Positions 22,158 through 35,527 of a stretch of DNA of 64,000 nt are shown piece after piece. The notes below the pieces were generated by a model. The model saw only the letters and a program-made list of their open reading frames with translations. It made no database searches and was not told where the DNA came from. The position numbers and the translations under genes are program-made. The first letter of the stretch is position 1. Each line of letters opens with the position of its first letter. The stretch is from Datura wrightii. Lineage: Eukaryota; Streptophyta; Magnoliopsida; Solanales; Solanaceae. Location: positions 35,866,501 to 35,930,500 of the forward strand of contig JASDFA010000007.1 in the NCBI GenBank assembly GCA_035772735.1, given 5' to 3'.

Positions 22158-24696
22158 ATTGAGTCTTTTCATGGATCATGTGAACCATAATGGTAATGTA
22201 GTAGCGTCTAGGGTACGAGATTTCTTCTGGATGAACCCACCAAAGTTTCTTGGGTCAATGGTGGATGAGGACCTGCATGAGTACATTGAGGAGGTTCAGA
22301 AGATCACCCAGATTATGGGGGTGACTGGAGAGGAAAGTACAGACTTAACCTCCAATCAATTGAAGGGGTTGCCCATATATGATTCTAGCAATGGAAGGAG
22401 AGAAGGGAGTTGGTGCGGTTCCCGTTGGTTGGGATGAATTTGTTACTTCTTTCTTGGACAGATTCTTTCCTCGAGAGTTGAGGGAGGCAAAGTCAACTGA
22501 GTTTATAAATCTAAAGGAAAACAATATGACTGTCCAGGAGTATGCCTTATAGTCTACCCAATTGTCCATGTATGCACCAGAGATGGCGGCTGATCCGATG
22601 GCTCGTATGAGATGGTTCGTGAATGAGATGGTAGATTGATTGGTTAAGGAATGTAGGACCTCTATGCTTATTAATGATATTGATATCTCATGATTGATCA
22701 TATATGCCTAGCAGATAGAGGCAGAGCAGATGAAGGAAAAGGAGAGAGAGGCCAAAAGAGCCAGGATAGGTAGTTATGGGCACTCCCAGCAGAGGTCAGT
22801 GGGAGGACATTGCCCACAATCTCACCAGAGATCATCAGCTCTAGCTCCATCATCAGCCAGTGTTTCGTACAGACCCAGACGTGACCAAAGGGGTAGACCA
22901 TTAGGCTTTAGGGGCTAGCGTAGCATGGCAGGGGAGCGCACATTTCCAGCCCATGTGAAGAGTGGTAAGAACAACCCTAGACGATGCTTAGTTGGCTCAG
23001 ATGCTTGTTTCGGGTACAGTAAACCTGGATACAGACTCCAGGATTGCCCTTCGTCCAGACAAGACGACAATGGAGTTCGCGCCCTAGCCACTAGTTCTGT
23101 AGCTCCCATAGCTCACCTATTTTAGTAGGGCACCTATTCTAGTGTAGGTGGTGGCCAACGCCGGAACATGTTATATGCACTATCTTATCGACAAGAGTAG
23201 GAGCTCTCACCCTATATAGTCACTAGTATGTTAAGAGTATTCCATCTTGATGTTTATGCATTGTTAGACCCAGGGGCTACCTTATCTTTGTTACTCCTTA
23301 TATTGTTGTTAGTTTTGGTGTACGTACCGAAGTCCTATCAATACCCTTCTCAGTGTCTACTCCTATTGGTGAGTCAGTTTTCGCTCTACAAGTATACAAG
23401 AATCGCCTAGTCACAATTCCTCAAAAAGTCACCTCAGCCGACTTAGTGGAGTTAGATATGACTGATTTTGATTTTATATTTGGTATGGATTTCTTACGTG
23501 CTTGTTATGCTTTAGTCAATTTTAGAATCCATTCGGTAGAGTTCCGTTTTCTGGGTGAACCAGTCCTAGAGTGGAAGGATAGTTCAGCTATGCTTGTAGG
23601 TCTCTTGGTTTGCTACCTTAAGGCCAGGAAGATGATCTCCAAGGGTTGTGCGTACCATCTAGTTTGGGTCAAGGATTCTACGTCTGTGACCTCGACTTTT
23701 CAGTTAGTTCTTGTTGTACATGAGTATCTAGAGGTGTTCCCAGATGATCTACCAAGAGTCCCTCACAAGCGGAAGATTGACTTTGGAAATGATCTTCTCC
23801 CTAATTTGCAGCCCATATCCATTCCTCCTTACAGGACGACACCAGCCGAACTAAAGTAGTTTAAAGAGTAGTTGAAGGATCTGGTAGATAAGGGTTTCAT
23901 CAGGCCTAGTAAGTCCCCATGGGGTGCTCCAGTTCTCTTTGTTCAGAAGAAGGATGGTTCCCTTAGGATGTGCCTTGATTATCGGCTGTTGAATAAGGTC
24001 ACAATCAAGAATAAGTATCCCCTCCCCAGGATTGGTGACATGTTTGACTAGCTTTAGGCTGCTAAGTTCTTTCTAAAGATATACCTCAAATCCGGCTATC
24101 ACCAGCTCAAAGTTAGGGAGGGTGACATTCTGAAGATAGACTTCAGGACTCAGTATGGTCACTATGAGTTCATAGTTATGTCTTTTGAACTAAAGAATGC
24201 TCCTACAACTTTTATGGACTTGATGAACAGGGTGTTCAAGCAGTATTTGGATATGTTCGTGATTGTCTTCGTAGATGATATTCTCATATACTCTCAAAGA
24301 GAGGAGGAGCATTCCGCCTATTTGTGGATTGTCTTATAGACTCTCAAGGATCGCTAATTGTTGGCTAAATTTAGTAAGTGTGAGTCTTGGTTGAACTCAG
24401 TAGCATTCTTGGGTCATATGGTGTTTAGTGAAGTTGTGCAAGTGGACTCTCGAAAGATAGAAGCGGTGAAGAATTTGCCTAGAACTATCAGTCCTACAAA
24501 TATTAGGAGCTTTTTGGGTTTAGCTGGCTACTACGAGAAGTTCGTAGAGGGATTTTCATCTGTTGTAGCACCATTGACTAAGTTGACCCAGAAGAAGGTC
24601 AAATTCCAATGTTCCAATGCTTGTGAGAAGAGTTTTAAGTAGTTAAAGACTCAACTTATTTTATCCCCAGTATTAACCCTACCGGAGGCCACGGAT
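22158..24696 (+). pseudogene. gag-pol: Element G gag-protease-RT fragment (Tekay type, E-like family)
   Basis: A truncated copy starts inside gag (NGNVVASRVRDFF, about 22190) right at the broken end of B's LTR. It continues through a damaged zinc-knuckle region (about 22925-23060, cysteines partly lost), protease (LLDPGATLS, about 23260), and RT (KKDGSLRMCLDY, about 23950; FVDDILIYS, about 24270) into the RT/RNase H connection. There are many stops (for example near 22555, 23858, 24050, 24340) and frameshifts. It is interrupted at 24697 by a solo LTR and resumes at 28014. No LTR of its own is seen. It is closest to element E in this window. Confidence 0.85.
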
Positions 24697-27600
24697 TGTC
24701 ACCCACCTTGAGAGACATGACTGGTACCTAATGCCACACTGGGACCTGGGCTGACATGGCTGGGCATATGCACCTTCGGTACCTGCCAGCAACTCAAAAT
24801 CAAGAAAACAAACTGCTATATCTGGGTTGTAAACACCGCCTCGGGCAAACAAGGCCATGCAACACCTGTAAAAGAAAACAACTAACCTAGCCAACATAAC
24901 AATAAAGGGATCCTATACGGGACGACAAGACTACCATGTTTTCTAGTTATAACAAAAGGAAAAAGGCATCATATTCATACTATAGCCTATAAGGCTTCTA
25001 ACTAACTAGATAAACTAGGCCCCTCGGCCAACACGCAAAATATACATACATAGGCCCCACATGGCCAATAACAACCATCTAATTGAAAACTATAGTTTGC
25101 AAGCCTCTAAGAGTGAAATAGTGGCCGAGACAGGGCCCCGGCCTACCCAAATACTATACAAATAACAGATAGGTAAACCCCTACAACCTGGCAACTCCAA
25201 ATGAAAGGAGCTGGCCAATCGGCTGACTCTGAATAGTTGCTAGATGGTCCTGAAACCTGTCTGTCTAAATCTGTAGGCAAGTATGCAGTGCCCTATGCAT
25301 GGACATCAGTACAGTATGTACCGAATATGTAAGGCAGTGACAAAAGCTGAATAGAAGCTGATAAGGAATTGAAAGTAATCAACGACACAGAGTAGAAGTT
25401 AACCTGTAAGTTTTTTTATCCATAACCAGCATCTAATAAATCACAACACAAACAAGAGCTAAATTGGCATGACTATACATTCATAAGCTATATATAGCAA
25501 GCAAGTATACAAATAAGAACCTAACCTGGCCCCTATAAGCCTGGAAGGTACAATCAACACAGAGATAACCTACCTGGGCCCCTATAAGGCCTGGTAGGCG
25601 CCAATCAATCTATATACCCCTATTGGTATCCCTGAGGCCCTACAAGTAACTGCAACAAAACATAACTGGTCTTTCGAGACTTTATCAGAGCCTTCTATGC
25701 TCCTGTAACATAGTTTGGGCCTTTTCTCCCCTTTGATTGCACCTCAAGCACACGAGGCTCTACGAAGGGTCTATAATGCTGCTACGTCTTAGAAGAAGTC
25801 CATAAGTGAATAGACTTCAATATGGCCCCATAGGTTTCACTTTAGTCCTTTCAGACAATATATAGCTCCGTAAGTGATTTAGTAGCTTCGTAAGCGACAC
25901 AACATCATAGCTCCATAAGCATTAGTAGAATCATCGCTCTATAAGTAATTTATAGCTCCATAACTAGTTCGTACAACTAGCAGACTCTTAGTTATTCATG
26001 GCGAGAGGCAGTACAAAATGCGATCTACCCCAACTAGGTACACTATGTTACAATCTATAAATCTAGTCACTCAAAAGGAGCATCTGGTTCCTTAGGCTTA
26101 ATACGACCACTACTCGCTCCTAGAATAGTCTATATAGTTGCCAATAGGCACATCCCATGTGCCTACACCTGACCAGAAGGCCCTGGAAGTGATTATAATC
26201 TCTAAAAGCCTAGACGGTATGGGCGAGGTCCAGAGTGGCCTAAGTGATACCCTGAAGGGCATACTAGGACAATGATAGTTCATAAACAAATATTAAGGTC
26301 GTAGACGACTGTCTATATGATTCCTTTGCATAGGATGACTACAGGGCTGCTACTAACCAGATACGTTCTTAAGTGCTCAGCCTAACTCTCCACAGGCAGC
26401 TTACTATAACTCTTAGCCTGGAAGTAAACCGTGATACTGTGGTTCTAGACTCTTTGGACCTTAACTTAGTCTATCCAGATTTCATTTGGCTCCTCTAGGC
26501 AATTTCTAGCCTCATAGGCAGGTATATTTGCACTTGGCCCTATGCGGAAACATGTACTGAGCATCTATATGAGTCACCTGGGGCGTTGGCCCCACATCTA
26601 ACTACTAATAAGGTTCCCTCTTAGGGTATCAACTAGTCTATCAGACTTGTAACAACTGGAGTAGTTTCCTAAGCAAGTTGTAGGACAAGCATTGAGTTGG
26701 CTGAAACTAACGGTCACTGACAGTAGCCAATCAAATGGCAGGTTGTTGCTCAATTTACTAGGCAACCCTGGTTCCACTGACTCGAACATAAGACCAACCT
26801 ATCCAAACTCTGACCCTGGAGGCATCAAGGTATGCCAACAGCCTCTAGGCGAGCTTTACTAACAATATAGGTGTCAAAACTAAAAGTTATATCGCCCGGC
26901 TATGCCCTATGCTGTCCAACTTACGAAGTTAGGCCCAATAGCTAACCATAAACTTCTAAGGCCTTAGAACAATAGTAAAACATCAGAATACCTCTAAATT
27001 GTAAACCGGTGAACGGTGAACTCTCTATGGTGCACCTAGCGTTAGTCATACTTAACATACTCTTTCTCGACGAGGGATACCCTGGTATAATATCAATACG
27101 TCTTATAGAAGCTAACCACGACATACATAATCCTTATCTACTAGAAGCAATTAATTATAACATATAAAATCATTATCTACCAGCAACAACTAATCACAAC
27201 ATATAAGATCATTGTCGACTAGCAACAACTAATCACAACATGCTAGATTACTATCTACTTTTGAGGGCATAGCTTGTATCACTATACGTTGAGAATAACT
27301 TGCCAAAGAGATAAGCCTTAACATACCTTGAATGCAATTCTCGTTTATCTTATTAATTCCAATCTATAGCTGGCGATTCCACTCAATTGCAGCCTTTGCG
27401 CTGAGAGGATAAGGCTATTTTCGATATTAAGACTCAGCAAACAATGATTCATTTCGATAATATTAGCTACAGTTCAACTCCATTTAATTCAGATGAAAAC
27501 TCACAAATTCTTGAGAGTTTAGAAGGTAAAAATGCTTACCTATCACTTGTAGTTGCATAGGGCTCAAGTTAATGTGATTCCGATAACTCTTATTCGGTGG

Positions 27601-28013
27601 GTTGCTGGTACTCCAAGCAAATTTTCAAGAAATAACTCTGCATAAATGTTCCTCGTAGGCCTAGAACTCATTATCCAAGATGAATTTGTGTTTGGATTGA
27701 GTTTAATGGCATAAATTAATGAAAAATGGATGAAATAGTCGCTTACCCTCTATTCTATGTCAAGGGGAAATATTACAAATGACTTAATCAAGACAAGAAG
27801 GGACATATATATAATTAAGGAGGTGGCAGGGGGCATGGCACACCGGCCATAGTGCTAGGCCAGGGGCACGACGCACTGACCATAGTGTTCTCGCTCGATG
27901 TCGTGTTCGTATACTCATCCCCCAGGTCACTTTCTTACTTTCATCATATTCTAAAACTCTCAATATACATATGCACGTGTCAGTTAAATGATAGAAACTT
28001 ACGGGGTGTAACA
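24697..28013 (-). mobile_element. Solo LTR, second Tekay-type family (3.3 kb)
   Basis: A 3317-bp unit runs from TGTCACCC to GTGTAACA on the plus strand. Its reverse complement begins TGTTACACCCCG, like A's TGTTATACCC, and ends GGTGACA. It splits the RNase H region of G between codons of one conserved stretch and is flanked by CGGAT (24692-24696) and CAGAT (28014-28018), a target duplication with one change. On the minus strand it has a TATATATA box (27805-27812) after an inverted-word block (27820-27905) and the conserved CAGTAC hairpin (25307-25322). There is no internal region and no ORF of substance. Confidence 0.85.
27820..27905 (-). repeat. Inverted-word block (possible dialect 3) in the 3.3-kb solo LTR
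   Basis: On the minus strand, GAACACTATGGTCAGTGCG and TAGCACTATGGCCGGTGTGCC repeat one theme just upstream of the TATATATA box. The 11-mer AACACTATGGT is also present in element H (29783-29793). Confidence 0.6.
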
Positions 28014-28620
28014 CAGATGGTTTCATTATTTATTGTGATGCCTCTAGGGTTGATCTTAGTTGTGTGTTGATGCAGTATGGTAAGGTCATTGCATATGCCT
28101 CTAGATAGCTTAAGACTCATGAGAAGAATTATCCGACGCATGACCTAGAGTAAGCAGCTATGGTTTTTTCTTTAAAGATTTGTAGGCACAATTTTATGCG
28201 GTGCAAGTGGATGTGTTCACGAATCACAAGAACCTTCAGTACGTGTTTACTCAGAAGGACCTGAATTTGTGTCAAAAAAGATGGCTAAAGCTTCAAAAGG
28301 ACTATGACATGAGTGTCCTTTATCATCCGGGCAAGGCCAATATAATGGCAGATGCTCTTAGTAGGCTTTCCATGGAGAGTGTGTCTCATGTCGAGAATGG
28401 GAGAAAGGAGTTAATGAAGGATTTCCATATGCTTGCTCATTTAGGAGTTCTCTTAACAGATTCGACTAATGGTGGTGTGATCGTTCAGAATGGGTCAGAG
28501 TCTTCATTGGTGATGGAAGTTAAGGCAAGGCAAGATGAGGACCCTATCTTAGTGAAGCTAAAGGAAGCAGTCCAAAATCAAAAAATAGAGGTTTTATCCC
28601 AAGGGGGAGATGATGTACTC
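28014..28620 (+). pseudogene. pol: Element G RNase H fragment
   Basis: The continuation of G after the solo LTR. It shows the RNase H theme (YCDASRV near 28035 with stops, FTNHKNLQYVFTQ near 28215, HPGKANIMADALSR near 28325) and the linker toward integrase. The Asp of the usual TDHK motif reads TNHK. It ends abruptly at 28620-28623 where the LTR of H begins. No integrase remains. Confidence 0.85.
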
Positions 28621-29552
28621 TGATGTTAGAGCCAATTGTGTGTGATGTCGCCCAAAACGCATGCAAGTGCACGTGGTCGTCAACTAATATAAGACAGTGA
28701 AGTTTCAATTATCGATTCTTCAGAGACTTGTCAGATTACTCATTTAAGGTTTACTCTTTATTTCGCTATTCTAACAAACAGATAAAAATAAGGAATGGTT
28801 TGGAGAATTAAACTGCAAAACTTGAAATTAAAATGAACTGATAAACTAAAGTAGTTGCAAACTTGTTTATACTTCAAATGATGATGAAATTTTAGGAAAA
28901 TGGCACTTTCACTTTAGATTGAGTTATCAAGACTTGATTACACAGATTAATTCTTCCTAAGGTTGCTAGTTGCAAGTTACTATCCCATTTCTTTACACTC
29001 TCGTGAACATTTAAGAACTATCTCATGAACTCTAACGCTTATATCCATATGGTCGCAGGAGAAACATGAAATGACGGTTATGCCTACTTGTATATCAATT
29101 AAACAGGGTTAAAGGGTATATCGCTATCCTCATCAACAACTTCTGACCTTCAATCAATGGGACAAAATCTGTGAATTCCTATTTTACATTTACTTTTATG
29201 CCTTTTAGTTCCCTCTCCCAAGTTCAACAAAAATCCAATAGATTCACAAGGTGATCAGTCTAATGAATAAGAAATTAAAATAAGTGAATATAAACAACCT
29301 TTAATGAAGAATCATAACTAGCAATGATCAACCTTTCAAACGTCAACTATAGCTATGGCTAATACCCTAGAATGGGAGTTTAGCCACTCATAGACAAGAG
29401 GAAAAACAAATATATCACCATCATTCAAAGTAAAGCAATAGAGAAAAGAAGAAACATAAGTTAAGACTTGTCTCTCCTCCAAAGATGTGTTACAACCCTT
29501 ACTACGATCAAACAAAATGATGTCAGATTACTAATAAATGACCTAGATGTTA

Positions 29553-29560
29553 AATTTATA
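29553..29560 (-). promoter_or_regulatory. TATA box of element H LTR
   Basis: TATAAATT on the minus strand, about 75 bases after the end of the inverted-word array. Confidence 0.55.
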
Positions 29561-29634
29561 GGTGAGCCCTAAAATGACCCTTTCTCCCACAAGAAATTAG
29601 CTTCAAAATCAGCAAAATCTATCCTAGAAATGGT

Positions 29635-30050
29635 CTGCCATTTCGTGCCCTCTGTAGCCCCAAGCTTGGCTCAACTTTCCTATGAAGTTTAGCTCTGGGC
29701 GCCTCATGCCAACCATAGCACCAAGGTGTTAGCCAAAATTTTGAACTTCTGGACCCTCTGGGCGCCCCACACCACTCAAGCCACCATAGTGTTAGTCAAA
29801 TTTTCTGAGTATTATAACCCTTCTGGTGCCCCTCTCCATCCATATCACCAGAATGTTTGGAAATTTTCCTAAGTTTGGGATGCTTTAGGCGCTCCACTCC
29901 TCTCTTCTTGCCAAGGTTTTGATAAAATTCTCCTCTAAAGTTTGGGACTTAGTGCCCCATTCCACCCATAACACCAACTTTGGTGCATATTTCTCTGAAG
30001 TTTAGAGGTTGGCGCGCCACACCAGCTATAGCCTTAGGACGACTTTTGCG
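29635..30050 (-). repeat. Inverted-word array (possible dialect 3) in H LTR
   Basis: Repeated GGGCGCC, GCGCCCCACACCA, CATAGCACCAA and CATAGTGTTAG words. The same vocabulary appears upstream of H's ORF2 at 34366-34655. Confidence 0.65.
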
Positions 30051-30246
30051 AACACTTCTTTCTTCACACCTTGGGTCATTTTTGGGTCCTTTATCCTTGG
30101 TTTCCTGCTCAAAACATATAAAAATGTGTATTAGCTCAAAAGACACATGAAAACATGAATTCATGCATTTTATAAGGATTATTAATGCAAAACAAGGTAA
30201 AATATGGGTAAAAACATGGCAAATTGGTATAAGAATATACCCAACA

Positions 30247-31902
30247 TGACCATCCTACACTAATACCATCGTTCCTCCTCAAACAATGCTCAACTCTATG
30301 CACCAACTCATATTTTCTCACCACATGTCACCTCTATCAATTCGGACTCAAATAACTAGCATAGAGCATATGATTAAGTGGTTCATAAAATTATAACAAT
30401 TCACATCAAGCACATGCAGAGTTTTTAGATTCAAGACTAGACAACTTCTATAACCGGCTCATGTTTTTCCAAAACAGGGCCAACATGATTAAGTATGAAA
30501 CATGCCACATATAGTACATCGACTTAGACATCTGATGCCCCTCACTTTTAGTGATGCTCCTCTCTCCATTTATCAATGCAAAGCAAAGAAAATAATAAGC
30601 AAGGTACACTCATACTCACAAATGATGTATCATACACATGCAACATACCATATGCTTGCCCTTTAAGTACACTTAGACTACTTAGTTATTTCAAGATATT
30701 AATATCATAAGGACTTTTCTTGGTTGTAATGTCGGCCAAGGGATTGGTAGGAATGATCCTTCTTTTATAGTGACTACCAATCGTAAGCACTTTTAAGACA
30801 TGTTTATCTTTCCAATCCACCACTTTTTCCTTAATGTTCACCCTTCACTCTACTCACCGTTTTTATTTTCTTTTCATGCCCCTTTATTCACTACTTGACT
30901 GCTAGTTTCTACTTATAGAATCAGTCAGAATATTCACTATTAAAGCTCTTTCTTTCATTGTCCTAGCAGCAAGTAAATAACATATTTTGGGAACCCCTTC
31001 TTCCTACTTTCTCCTCTTACTTTCCACACAATTTTTTTCTCTTTCCTTTCCCTTATCGTTCATACCTTTGTAGACCTTCACTTTAAAGTCTCAAAGTGCC
31101 TAAGACTACTTTGGATCAACAATTCTAGAGGTCACACAGCAAAAAGGGAATAGGCTACTTTTGTGGCTAAGAAACGAATAAGGCTTATGGCTCAAGGGGG
31201 TTAACTAGGGAAAATACTTGAGAAGGTAAAACAAACACGGGAAACATGATTTTTTCAATGAAACGCCTTAATCATCTAGAAAACTTTAACCACTAGCCTT
31301 CCTACATACACTAAGACAAGTTCTAGATTCTACATTATGTACAAAACACATTAATTAAGCTCAACTCACATGACATTAAGGCTCTAGTCGATTTTCTATA
31401 ACTACACATCCATAAAATCATATTGAATGACGCTTTCATTATCAAGCCCTACAAGTGTATTGAGTCTAGTTAAAGAACTATGTGTGTCTCTCATGAAGTT
31501 CTCACTTAAGATGACCAATTCATTGCCTCTAGCTTAGCGTCTAAGTGGAATGTCAAAGAACACATAAGTGATTATGTCTGACTCAATCCTAAAAAATGTG
31601 ACTAATTTCCCTTAATAAGGTCATCATCCATCTATCATAGGGAAGGATCACTACTCTATAATGACAAAAAAATAAAAAATTGACTCTAAAATTAAACAAA
31701 ACAAACTCAACTACTAAGAGACGAACAAATCATCCAAACATCATCCAGGTTAGCAGTCATCAGCAATACTATCTATTACAAACCAAACCTAATCAATCAG
31801 AGAGCTACTACCACAGGAAATGAAAACTAATGTTATGGCCTACTACAAATATAGCACACACAAATATATCTAGTAGGTAAAGGAAAGGAATTTCCTGGAA
31901 CA
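30247..31902 (-). other. Element H 3' untranslated region
   Basis: No coding signal. Next to the LTR lie a GTGTAGGATGG tract and a TTGTTTGAGGAGGAACG stem-loop relic (about 30270-30285), the H version of the stem-loop seen before the polypurine tract in A, C, D and E. Long pyrimidine-rich runs on the plus strand (purine-rich on the element's strand) occur around 30835-31060. Confidence 0.6.
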
Positions 31903-33396
31903 CTACGCAAAGTCATCGTCATCTGGATTGTACTCCTAATCATCGTCGTCGTCATCATCCTCGCCATTAATCTGCATGGCTCCCATGGCAGCATAATCCT
32001 CCTCATTATTTTCCAAGTTATCAACCGCATTTGTAAGTATTGTGGCTTCATCATCATCCAACGTCTTCTCAAAAGCTGGTCCAACTCAACACATCTACAT
32101 CGCACTCTCTTGGAGTGGGGAACGCTCCTCTATGGCTGCCATCTCATAATTCGTGGCATGTCGACCTCCAATCCTTAGTTGAAAATCAAGCATGCCAAAC
32201 ATGCGGCCTCTCTAGCTATCATCCCGAGCTTGGTGATCCGCTACAGTGAGAATTGGAGCAGTAGAAGTGATGGCCTCCTTTACCCTCGTGACATCCATCA
32301 TCTTGCCTGCTAGGTGCCCCGCTAGAGTAAGTGAATGTCTGCCCCTTCTTCCTCAATGCACGCTGCTCTAGAAAACTAGATAAGAAGACTTCCATAACAG
32401 CACTTCCACATGCAATTGTCCCTTGATCTCCTCATATTGCCCTAAGCACTACTGCGGTTCATGGTAACTCCAAAAAAGGGGATAGAGAGTGCGGAACAGG
32501 CTTTCCAAGCATAAAACAATCCCTACCTATACATTCCATGGCAACTGACAGAAGGAAGTTTTATCTTTGTTCCTAACCCCGGGCACATTTCCATTCCCAA
32601 CAATCTCCTTGAAAAGACCTTTTTATTCATTAGTAGCCGTTAAATGGGAATACATCAAATAGGAAGCTAACACACACATAGACCAGCCACACAACTAAAC
32701 TAAAATTGATTTGTAGCCCCTTTATCAGCATATATACAAGCACGACCTACTCTCTAGTGGTGTTCGTTATGTGTGTCCCAGGAAGAAGTATGGCACAAAT
32801 AATCCTCACCCACACTTTCGCCTCCCGATTCAGTAGGAGAATGGAAGTGTAGAGTGACTGCCATTATTGTCCCTTTCCCAATTCGCGGATGAGTGCTCAC
32901 AACAAAGAGTATGGAGAATATTGCGACATGGAGGCTTCTCTAGTAGAATGAAGTACTCGGATAGGTCTATTGCAAGTATTTTGAGGAAGGCATTAAATCT
33001 CTTAAAGCGAACCGAACCACCTGACCCAATATTTTAACTTTGGTGCTCTCTTCAAAGGAAGTGCCCCAGTTTGCATAAAATTCTCTCACCAAAGTGAGGT
33101 TGCACTCCTCGGGCTCGTCAAAGATATAACCCAATCCCAACTCATGGGCCTTGTCCCTGATGGTGGGGAACACAAGTGCAAGGAAGCCTTCATCAATCCA
33201 GTTCTCAGGAGCATACTTGGCCTTCTTTTGTGTGTTGAACCATGTTAGTTCATGAGGCTCTACCGCGTTTTGCTCTGAACCTTCTAGTAGGGGCTCCCAT
33301 AGCTAATGAACTTGATATTTTTGTTCCTTTTCGAAGCCGCTTAAGACCCTTGTTAGCTACCTCTATTTCCTTTCCTTTGTCCGCATTTGATGACAT
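31903..33396 (-). pseudogene. Element H ORF2 (putative plant transposon protein family), decayed
   Basis: ATG at 33396 (MSSNADKGKEIE), six bases after a CAG acceptor, as in B, C and D. The conserved ECNLTLVREFYANW motif is at about 33060-33110, equivalent to ECNLHLVWEFYANW in D. The end is a run of aspartates (near 31940) like the acidic tail of D's ORF2 and stops at 31903. At least one frameshift separates the start from the conserved motif and several stops lie between. The function is unknown. Confidence 0.7.
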
Positions 33397-33401
33397 GACA
33401 C

Positions 33402-34127
33402 CTGCCGATCACATGCAAGAACTTCACAAGATTAGTTCGTGAATAAAAAGGCTAGCTAGTTTGGTGTAACGGGTGCAAAGCGACCCTACACTTAATTCGC
33501 TAGCATACTCATGAGAATTTGTCAAATAGGGTACTCAAAACATCCTCCATTATAATCTGAATATCAACATCCAATTATTCACTAACTTCATACTACAACC
33601 AAGTTCACGCATTTTCTTCACATCTCTCCTCTATTTTTTCTTTTCTTTTCAAGAATGCCTCACTTTGGTCCTTCATTTCACCTTCCCACCTTTAATTAAT
33701 AATTCAAGTAACCCACACATGGAAGTAGTTGCAATAAATTATTCAACAACCAACATAAAATTTAATACAATCCATAATGAATTAACATGAATTTTCAACA
33801 ACTCAAGTTCTTCATATTCAAGAATTCAAGAACTATTCACTTTCTCTCTCTACAATCAATGTTCTACCCACCAAATTCATGAAATTCAATTCATCACCCC
33901 CCTTCATCCCCTCAACTTCAAATCACTACATTCAACCAATAATAAGCAACCCAATAAGGATAACATATTATCATGGAAGAATTTAAGAGATTAAAGCTAA
34001 TGAAACCCACATTATGAAATTCAAGCTTTTCACCAACAATGTTGAATTTGGGTCTTTAACTTAGTGAAGAAGGGCCAGGGGGCATGCTTTTTATACTAAA
34101 TAACCAAGAGAGAAGAAAAATACTTAC
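33402..34127 (-). other. Predicted 5'-leader intron of ORF2 (element H)
   Basis: Donor TTCAA/GTAAGT at 34127, acceptor GGCAG at 33402, 726 bp, then GTGTC and the ATG. The exon upstream is CT-rich. It matches the layout in B, C and D. Confidence 0.5.
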
Positions 34128-34365
34128 TTGAATTGGAGAGATTATCTTCACCAAGATTCTTGAAGAAGACAATAATGGAGGGGAAAGGGAAGAGGGAGTT
34201 ACAGGTTAGGCCAGGAAAGAGAGAATTTTGTTGCTTTTTATTTTTCACTTTTTAAGGAGAGAAGATGAATGGGTATTTTAAAATAAAGGTGTGGGGCATG
34301 GGTTTTTGGTATTTTTAAGGTCCTTGTGTCAAATTTCACCCATTGGACCAAAGAATTTTCGAACA

Positions 34366-34655
34366 TAACACCCTTGGCGTGGTGCGTCAGTCACCTTGCC
34401 ACATATTTAGAAAAAAATTTCTTCGTGGATTGGGTTTGGTGCGGCGCACCACCCATAGCACCAACCTGAAAAAATTTTCTTTTCTAAGGACAAAACCTAG
34501 TGCCCCACACCAAGTATTTCGCCTGAAACATAACCTTTTTTAGCTTATTTTCCCTACCCTTTTTGCCTCCAAAGCCCTGTTCATCTCGGAAAAATAAAAA
34601 AAATGTTAGAAAGATGGGTTTCCTGCTACCAAGCACCATAGTTATAGGCGTGGCA
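34366..34655 (-). repeat. Inverted-word array upstream of ORF2 (element H)
   Basis: GGCGTGGTGCG, GGTGCGGCGCACCACCC, CATAGCACCAACC and similar words. In element orientation it is followed by TATTTTAAAAT (about 34273-34284) and then the CT-rich exon. This repeats the order array, TATA-like, exon, intron, ORF2. Confidence 0.6.
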
Positions 34656-34715
34656 TGACATTCTGTCACGATCCGAACGTACACTCAAATCATAGATACG
34701 GGACAAGGAGCCCCT

Positions 34716-34785
34716 AGAGACCCCAAGTCAACCCATGGCATGAGTATGCCCCCAGAGACCCCAAGTCAACCCATGGCATGAGTAT
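34716..34785 (-). repeat. Tandem duplication, period 38 bp, in E LTR
   Basis: The stretch AGAGACCCCAAGTCAACCCA followed by TGGCATGAGTAT occurs twice, the second copy starting 38 bases after the first, near the U5 end. Confidence 0.9.
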
Positions 34786-35527
34786 ACATCTAATTCAAAC
34801 ACATAAGTGGAAGACTTAACATAAGAAAACTTAAACATATCATAAATACGGAGAAAGGACAATACATAATCCATACATGATGGTTGAATGCAACTGGAAG
34901 TCCGAAAAGCCTCTAATCATGATAGACGGTTGATGGGACAACTCCCCAACTAACGTACAATACTGAAATGAAAAGAGAAAGAATAGAGTCTTAACATATG
35001 GCCCTGAACATGAGGACACACCAAATAAGCTGATAGCAAACTCTGAGAAGCTACTGAGGAGGGTGAGCCTTAGAGCCGAGTCCTGTATCATGAAACGATA
35101 CAACATAGAAAGTATGCGGTCAGTACGTAGAATGTACTGAGCATGCAATGTAAGTAAAACAGAAATTTAAAACATATAAAATTCATAAATGATCATAAGA
35201 GTAGGACTTCATGCTCATATCATAAACACCATAACATAATGTAAGGCTCAAGGTTTCCAAAACATTCGTAATGCAATCGTACTCATAATAATAAGAGAAA
35301 AGCTTTATTGAACATGACTTGAGCCAATATACATATTCATAAACATGCATAAATCATGAGCAACAATGGGAGATTCTCTTAACAAACATACCCTATATGA
35401 GCACACATGAAGCCCGACTTGTAACCGTAGTCGGGAGGGTGTTCGTACCTTACCAATGTAGAACCATAAAAGTGTGATATCACCATGAAAAGGGCCGTTT
35501 GGGCTGGGCGCAGTCCCATAGGAGGTC

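Larger units (their letters stand above)
28624..30246 (-). repeat. Element H 3' LTR (Athila-like)
   Basis: 1623 bp, TGTTAGAGCC to CCCAACA on the plus strand. It shares the GCAAGTGCACGTGGTCG block near the LTR end with C, D and C1 but is otherwise a different family. On the minus strand the order is LTR start at 30246, array (29635-30050), TATA box (29553-29560), then U5. The partner LTR is not in the window. The target duplication cannot be checked. Confidence 0.75.
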
